The notes under the pieces: model-generated | Databases searched by the model: none | What the model was told of the DNA's origin: nothing | What the model saw: only the letters and a program-made list of their open reading frames with translations | Made by a program: the position numbers and the translations under genes | Shown here: positions 5,509 to 8,816 of the stretch, one piece after another | How positions within the stretch are numbered: position 1 is the stretch's first letter | How the letters are laid out: each line of letters opens with the position of its first letter | Assembly: GCA_028715025.1 (NCBI GenBank) | Contig: JAQTLG010000051.1 | Location: 1 to 8,816, forward strand | Direction of reading: 5' to 3' | DNA length: 8,816 nt | Origin: Dehalococcoidia bacterium | GTDB taxonomy: Bacteria; Chloroflexota; Dehalococcoidia; GIF9; UBA5629

Positions 5509-7978
5509 TCAAAAGGGCCAGCCTGGCCTGTACATCCGTCGCCGATGATTCAAAGTCTTTATTCTCCTCTACCATGACCGACACAATCTTACTCAAAAGA
5601 ATCGCATCGTTGTCGCTGACCCTGCCTGCAGCATTGAGAAAAGCCGCTTTGCCATGCTTTATATTGCCGCCATATACATCAGCAATCCCCAGCAGAGCGA
5701 ATCCCAGCCACTCGTCTCTGTGGCACCCTGTATACACTTTTAAACCTTCAGTCACCTTATTAATCCCGCCATACAGCGACAGCTGTTTACAAAATCCCAT
5801 AAATGGATTCAGATTGGCAAGCTCCGCCCTGATTGGATATACAAAGCAGTTTGCCGCTGTGCAATAGCAGTGCTGATAGACCTCCAGTAATCCCCTCGAA
5901 TACGTGGTCTGAACCCATTTACTGTCAGCCTCCTCAGATTTCGTTAGCATGCGATCAGCGTCCTTGTAATCCCCTTCCTGCATAAGTGCCAGCGCCAGTT
6001 TATTCAAGATGACGCTGTTTTCCGGAAAAAGGGCATCTGCCTCCTTATATGATTTCAGTGCGTCATTCAGCCTGTCCGCAGAATTATGTTGCGCCCGGTA
6101 CAGGTAGTTATCAGCAAGGGCAAAATGCCAGTAAGCAAGATAGGGTTCCAGCCGGGTGCATGACTCATAGGCGGCTGTGCTAACTGCCAGCAGCCTGGAT
6201 TTTTCCGCCTTATCCTGCTCCGTTAAAGCGTGCGAATAAGCGTAGTAGCCCAGCAGCCCGTAATAGTAAGCTTCATCCGGCTGCAGGACGATGGCGTCGG
6301 TCATCAGTGTCATTGCCTGATAACGGTCCTCATCATTCTGATTCATACTCTGTTTGATCTTCATGTTGGCATAACAGGCAGGGAAAAACAGGGCAGCACC
6401 AGTGGCTATGGAGAGCAGCACCAGAAGCACAGCAGTTACTTTTCTCATACCCCCCACCTGTCTGTCAGCTCCATCTCTTTTACCCGGCAACTCCTGCGTA
6501 TGCAGCTGCCGGTTTGATTTTCCTACGCCCTCCAATCTCACCATAGCAACCAGTAAGGCCAACATCAGCCAAAAAACCATCTCAGGCACGATTTGCGATG
6601 GGTCGAAAAATATATGTGCACAATACTGGACCACGGCGGCCACAACAGCGGCAACCATTATAATAGTCTGCCTCTCCCGTGTTCTTGACAGCAGGCCAAA
6701 GCCCAGAAAGAAAAAAATGCCCAGCAAACACAGGAAGGCGATCATCCCGAGAGCGCCTGTTGTAACGAGCAGATAAAGGTAATGGTTCTCAGGTTGCGCC
6801 AGCAGAAGACTGATCGATGTATACTGGCTCTTCAATTCCGCAGGAAACGTACTCTGGGAAACTACCATAAAAGTCTCGGGGCCATAGCCTGTTAGCCACC
6901 GCAATGATGTGATACTATCCCCATCGATTCGTATAACCGTCGGATCGATGAAAGCATCTGTGGCGCATTTCCATATGGCTACCCGTATCCCCAATGTTGA
7001 TAATCCTACCTGCTCTGCCGCCGAAACCTGCACATCCTGTTGGCTATTGGGCAACATATTCCCGGCGGGTAACAGCATCTGCCCTATCAGGATAACGGCC
7101 GTCAATGCGATAATAAGTATAGATAAAATACTGAGAGTTAAAGTTGAATTTCGTTTAAGATATAGGCCCAGCAGACCAAAAAATATAAATAGCCCGATTA
7201 CAAAAACCAGGATGGTGACCGAATACTGGGCCATAGTAAGGCATACGAATTGCAACGCAAACAGTAAAATCAGTCCGGCGAAGATTGTCTTATTGATATT
7301 TCTCATCTTCGTGCCCTGCCACCTGAGAATCATCATGGCAAGGGTCAGGGGCATGATCATGGCTATAAAAGCGCTGAGGTGCAGGGGATTACCGATAGTA
7401 GAGAGCGCACGACCGTTTATCGTACCCCAGGGGACCAACCATGGAAAAACAATCTGGGCGATGCCTATCATACATACGAGCCCCGAGGAGGCCAATAGCG
7501 TATACAGAATTCTGTTGATCTGGATCCTGGTTGTTACGCTCTGAGCGATGATCAGGAAAAAAATCATCAGACACAGCACAGACGACAGTCCATACTGCCA
7601 GGCAAGGCTTCCCCACAGGCTGCGATAGGGCATTATTGAAAATACGGTTGAAACGATCCACGCTAGCGCGAAAAAAAATGTAGCAACCTGAAGAGGCGAT
7701 TGCCTGATAGAGGCAATAAGACTGCTGTTGACTCTGGTTTTAGTAACCATCCATCGGGCGATGGTGATACCCAGTAATACCAGGACCATGAACTGGAACA
7801 GTTGCGTTTTGGCGAAGAGACAGGAGTCCCTCAGATATAAATTGAAATATAGTGGTGTTATAAAAATAATCAACAGCCACAGGCATTCGGCTGCCTTGTC
7901 CAGCCTAGCCAACGACAAAATACTACCCGCGATGCAACTAAAATTTTCTTTAGCTTTTATATAAGTGTTCCTCATCAT
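5498..7978 (-). CDS. O-antigen ligase / O-oligosaccharyltransferase-type membrane protein with C-terminal TPR region
   Basis: This large polytopic membrane protein belongs to the Wzy_C/WaaL/PglL type, whose members transfer or polymerise lipid-linked glycans on the outer face of the inner membrane. Numbered from the ATG at 7978 (826 residues), about a dozen hydrophobic helices run from 30 to 480, with one more near 515-535. Family landmarks are GNPLHLSAF (196-204), Arg332 in GIRVAIW, the large external loop with TGYGPETF (363-370), and ENHYLYLLVTTGALG (397-411) with the candidate catalytic His399. Residues about 540-826 are soluble and helical with TPR-like repeats, for example the stretch around YKEADALFPENSVILNKLAL. 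An in-frame TTG at 7990 would add four residues; neither start has a clear Shine-Dalgarno sequence. It is upstream of, and overlaps, the prepilin peptidase gene. A role as pilin glycosyltransferase is suggested by context only. Surface-polysaccharide ligase or polymerase is the main alternative. Confidence 0.85.
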   Translation of the reverse strand: MMRNTYIKAKENFSCIAGSILSLARLDKAAECLWLLIIFITPLYFNLYLRDSCLFAKTQLFQFMVLVLLGITIARWMVTKTRVNSSLIASIRQSPLQVATFFFALAWIVSTVFSIMPYRSLWGSLAWQYGLSSVLCLMIFFLIIAQSVTTRIQINRILYTLLASSGLVCMIGIAQIVFPWLVPWGTINGRALSTIGNPLHLSAFIAMIMPLTLAMMILRWQGTKMRNINKTIFAGLILLFALQFVCLTMAQYSVTILVFVIGLFIFFGLLGLYLKRNSTLTLSILSILIIALTAVILIGQMLLPAGNMLPNSQQDVQVSAAEQVGLSTLGIRVAIWKCATDAFIDPTVIRIDGDSITSLRWLTGYGPETFMVVSQSTFPAELKSQYTSISLLLAQPENHYLYLLVTTGALGMIAFLCLLGIFFFLGFGLLSRTRERQTIIMVAAVVAAVVQYCAHIFFDPSQIVPEMVFWLMLALLVAMVRLEGVGKSNRQLHTQELPGKRDGADRQVGGMRKVTAVLLVLLSIATGAALFFPACYANMKIKQSMNQNDEDRYQAMTLMTDAIVLQPDEAYYYGLLGYYAYSHALTEQDKAEKSRLLAVSTAAYESCTRLEPYLAYWHFALADNYLYRAQHNSADRLNDALKSYKEADALFPENSVILNKLALALMQEGDYKDADRMLTKSEEADSKWVQTTYSRGLLEVYQHCYCTAANCFVYPIRAELANLNPFMGFCKQLSLYGGINKVTEGLKVYTGCHRDEWLGFALLGIADVYGGNIKHGKAAFLNAAGRVSDNDAILLSKIVSVMVEENKDFESSATDVQARLALLIEE

Positions 7979-7997
7979 CCATAATACCAATGCTAAG

Positions 7998-8024
7998 ATA
8001 ATACATAACCCATCTGATATGCAA
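7998..8024 (-). promoter_or_regulatory. Weak candidate promoter for the ligase-peptidase operon
   Basis: On the minus strand TTGCAT (8024-8019) and TATTAT (8003-7998) are separated by a short 15-nt spacer. Transcription would start near 7991, leaving only about 13 nt before the ATG at 7978, so the message would have almost no leader. This would fit the absence of a visible Shine-Dalgarno sequence. The spacing is suboptimal and the call is tentative. Confidence 0.3.
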
Positions 8025-8029
8025 TAGAG

Positions 8030-8041
8030 GTACTTAAGTAC
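8030..8041. repeat. Perfect 12-bp palindrome in the divergent promoter region
   Basis: GTACTTAAGTAC is identical to its own reverse complement. It lies between the minus-strand ligase operon and the + strand pilin promoter (about 25 nt upstream of the pilin -35). This is a typical position for an operator bound by a dimeric regulator. No regulator is encoded in the window. Confidence 0.5.
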
Positions 8042-8065
8042 TATAATACGGTTACCTTAACGCTA

Positions 8066-8094
8066 TTGACCCTGCGACAAGGATACTGTATAAA
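8066..8094 (+). promoter_or_regulatory. Sigma-70-type promoter of the first pilin gene
   Basis: TTGACC (8066-8071) and TATAAA (8089-8094) are separated by exactly 17 nt, with five of six consensus matches in each box. Predicted start is about 8101, giving a leader of about 57 nt before the pilin ATG. A further TATAAT at 8042-8047 has no good -35 partner and is less likely. Confidence 0.7.
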
Positions 8095-8112
8095 TAGTAT
8101 GTAAATAAATAA

Positions 8113-8134
8113 GTCCGGTGAGGTCAATCCGGAC
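8113..8134 (+). promoter_or_regulatory. Hairpin in the pilin 5' untranslated leader
   Basis: GTCCGG (8113-8118) pairs perfectly with CCGGAC (8129-8134) around a 10-nt loop (TGAGGTCAAT). It sits about 12 nt after the predicted start of transcription and 13 nt before the ribosome site, which it leaves free. A role in message stability is plausible for an abundant pilin transcript, but this is inference. Confidence 0.45.
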
Positions 8135-8147
8135 ATATTATAATGTT

Positions 8148-8152
8148 GGAGG
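8148..8152 (+). promoter_or_regulatory. Ribosome binding site that decides the pilin start
   Basis: GGAGG is followed by a 5-nt spacer and ATG at 8158. An in-frame ATG at 8143 lies before this site and would add five residues (MLEDI) to the leader; the Shine-Dalgarno position excludes it. Confidence 0.88.
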
Positions 8153-8157
8153 ATATT

Positions 8158-8496
8158 ATGAAGAAGTTTTTCAAGTACGGTAACAAAGGTTTCACTCTGA
8201 TCGAGTTACTGGTTGTCATTGCCATACTTGGCACCCTGGCTGCTGTAGTAATACTGAATGTCACAAAGTTCATCGGCTCAGGCAGGACAGAGGCGCGGGC
8301 TACAGAGCAGGCCAATGTCCAGACCGCCGTAACGGCATATATGTATGACAACCCTACCGTTACAACATTCCCTGCGACCACGGTGACACCGACCAGTGCC
8401 GGGATACTGGCTCCTTACTTCCTTAATTCGCTCAACTGCACATATGCTATTCCTGCGGGCGGCAGTGTTCCGGCAGGTACTAGCTGTGTAAAATAG
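8158..8496 (+). CDS. Short type IV pilin-like protein (class III signal peptide)
   Basis: The 112-residue prepilin has an 11-residue basic leader ending in Gly11, cleaved before Phe12. The conserved Glu is at mature position +5 (GFTLIELLVVIAILG), and a hydrophobic helix runs to about residue 35. The mature protein of about 101 residues is small for a major pilin. After the helix there is a charged amphipathic stretch (about 41-60). A patch rich in Thr and Pro follows (66-80: seven Thr, one Ser, three Pro). A C-terminal loop is bounded by Cys94 and Cys110, which probably form the disulfide of the pilin D-region. Substrate of the nearby prepilin peptidase by inference. It has its own promoter, a strong Shine-Dalgarno and a strong terminator, suggesting abundant monocistronic expression. 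Major pilin versus pseudopilin cannot be settled from sequence alone. Confidence 0.93.
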   Translation: MKKFFKYGNKGFTLIELLVVIAILGTLAAVVILNVTKFIGSGRTEARATEQANVQTAVTAYMYDNPTVTTFPATTVTPTSAGILAPYFLNSLNCTYAIPAGGSVPAGTSCVK

Positions 8497-8522
8497 CAGC
8501 TTCAGCCGATAAAATCGATCTT

Positions 8523-8561
8523 AACAGGAGGCATAAAAGCACTTTTATGCCTCCTGTTTTT
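8523..8561 (+). terminator. Strong Rho-independent terminator after the first pilin
   Basis: A perfect 16-bp stem (8523-8538 with 8543-8558) closes a 4-nt GCAC loop and is followed by a T-rich run (8557-8561, then ATTATTT). It lies 27 nt after the pilin stop and should separate this transcript from the second pilin gene. Confidence 0.93.
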
Positions 8562-8580
8562 ATTATTTCCACTGTAGTAT

Positions 8581-8602
8581 ACTTAAACGCAGGACTTAAA
8601 CG
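8581..8602. repeat. Tandem 9-nt direct repeat upstream of the second pilin
   Basis: ACTTAAACG occurs at 8581-8589 and again at 8594-8602 (13-nt period), between the terminator and the second pilin start. A possible -10 (TATACT, 8578-8583) overlaps the first copy, but no convincing -35 is seen. The repeats could be regulator half-sites; this is speculative. Confidence 0.35.
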
Positions 8603-8663
8603 TTATTCTGTAAAAGGTCAATCAACTGAATACTGAGATGCAGACGATTAAAAGAGTCCGTTT

Positions 8664-8816
8664 ATGTCGATAACAAAATCCGGCAACCGGGGTTTCACTC
8701 TCATTGAATTGCTTGTCGTCATAGCGATACTGGGCACGCTGTCGGCGGTGGTCGTTCTAAATGTCATAAAATTTATCGGCGCAGGCAGTACCGAGGCTAT
8801 GCTTACCGAAAGGTCC
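8664..8816 (+). CDS. Second type IV pilin-like protein, 3' end cut by the window
   Basis: The 51 visible residues start at ATG 8664, preceded by a weak AAGAG (8652-8656). A 10-residue leader ends in Gly10 and would be cleaved before Phe11. It is followed by the same FTLIELLVVIAILGTL core, with Glu at mature +5. The protein continues LNVIKFIGAGSTEA, closely matching LNVTKFIGSGRTEA of the preceding pilin. The two genes are evidently paralogues from a tandem duplication: protein is much better conserved than the DNA, whose third codon positions differ widely. The C-terminal part that would distinguish major from minor pilin is outside the window. Confidence 0.93.
   Translation, partial: MSITKSGNRGFTLIELLVVIAILGTLSAVVVLNVIKFIGAGSTEAMLTERS

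Noticed and set aside
6909..7544. A 211-codon + strand open frame
   Set aside because: It lies wholly opposite the ligase gene, whose membrane-protein motifs are clear. The + strand product is rich in basic and hydrophobic residues with no domain, as expected of an antisense shadow.
8143..8157. Upstream in-frame ATG for the first pilin
   Set aside because: It precedes the GGAGG at 8148-8152, and using it would give a less typical acidic leader; ATG 8158 gives a standard basic leader ending in Gly.
8158..8496. Electrically conductive (aromatic-rich, short) pilin
   Set aside because: The mature chain has about eight aromatic residues in 101, without the dense aromatic spacing of known conductive pilins, and it retains a disulfide-bounded globular C-terminus.

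Overview
The window looks like chromosomal DNA from an anaerobic, B12-using bacterium. My best guess is the Dehalococcoidia or a related group of Chloroflexota. That guess rests on an NrdR / B12-dependent ribonucleotide reductase operon, moderate GC, and a pilin, prepilin peptidase and O-antigen-ligase locus. No rRNA or other phylogenetic marker is present, so the assignment is tentative. There is no phage, CRISPR, tRNA or recognisable transposase gene.

Region 1 (1-4458, + strand) is a nucleotide-supply operon. It holds the 3' part of nrdR (ATP-cone repressor, 5' end outside the window), then nrdJ (class II, adenosylcobalamin-dependent ribonucleotide reductase) overlapping it by 11 nt. After a 34-nt gap comes a three-part fusion protein: GAF sensor, PD-(D/E)xK-like nuclease-fold domain, and hypoxanthine-guanine phosphoribosyltransferase. 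Together these link deoxynucleotide synthesis, its repression and purine salvage. The fusion is the most unusual protein here. Its phosphoribosyltransferase lacks the usual Ser-Tyr pair in the catalytic flexible loop.

Region 2 (4459-4686) is a compact intergenic stretch. On the minus strand it has a strong promoter (TTGACA, 17 nt, TAATTT preceded by TGC). The predicted start coincides with the 5' arm of a long inverted repeat, and the 3' arm runs directly into a T-tract. This is the layout of an independently transcribed structured RNA of about 128 nt. I cannot assign it to a known family.

Region 3 (4687-8816) is a type IV pilus-like locus. On the minus strand are a large polytopic O-antigen-ligase/O-oligosaccharyltransferase-type protein with a C-terminal TPR region and, overlapping its end, a prepilin peptidase. 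Divergently on the + strand are two closely related short prepilins, the second cut by the window end. A strong intrinsic terminator separates them. The divergent intergenic region carries a near-consensus promoter for the first pilin, a 12-bp perfect palindrome between the two transcription directions, and a 5'-UTR hairpin. The first pilin has a Thr/Pro-rich patch. With the neighbouring ligase this suggests, as inference only, a pilin O-glycosylation system.
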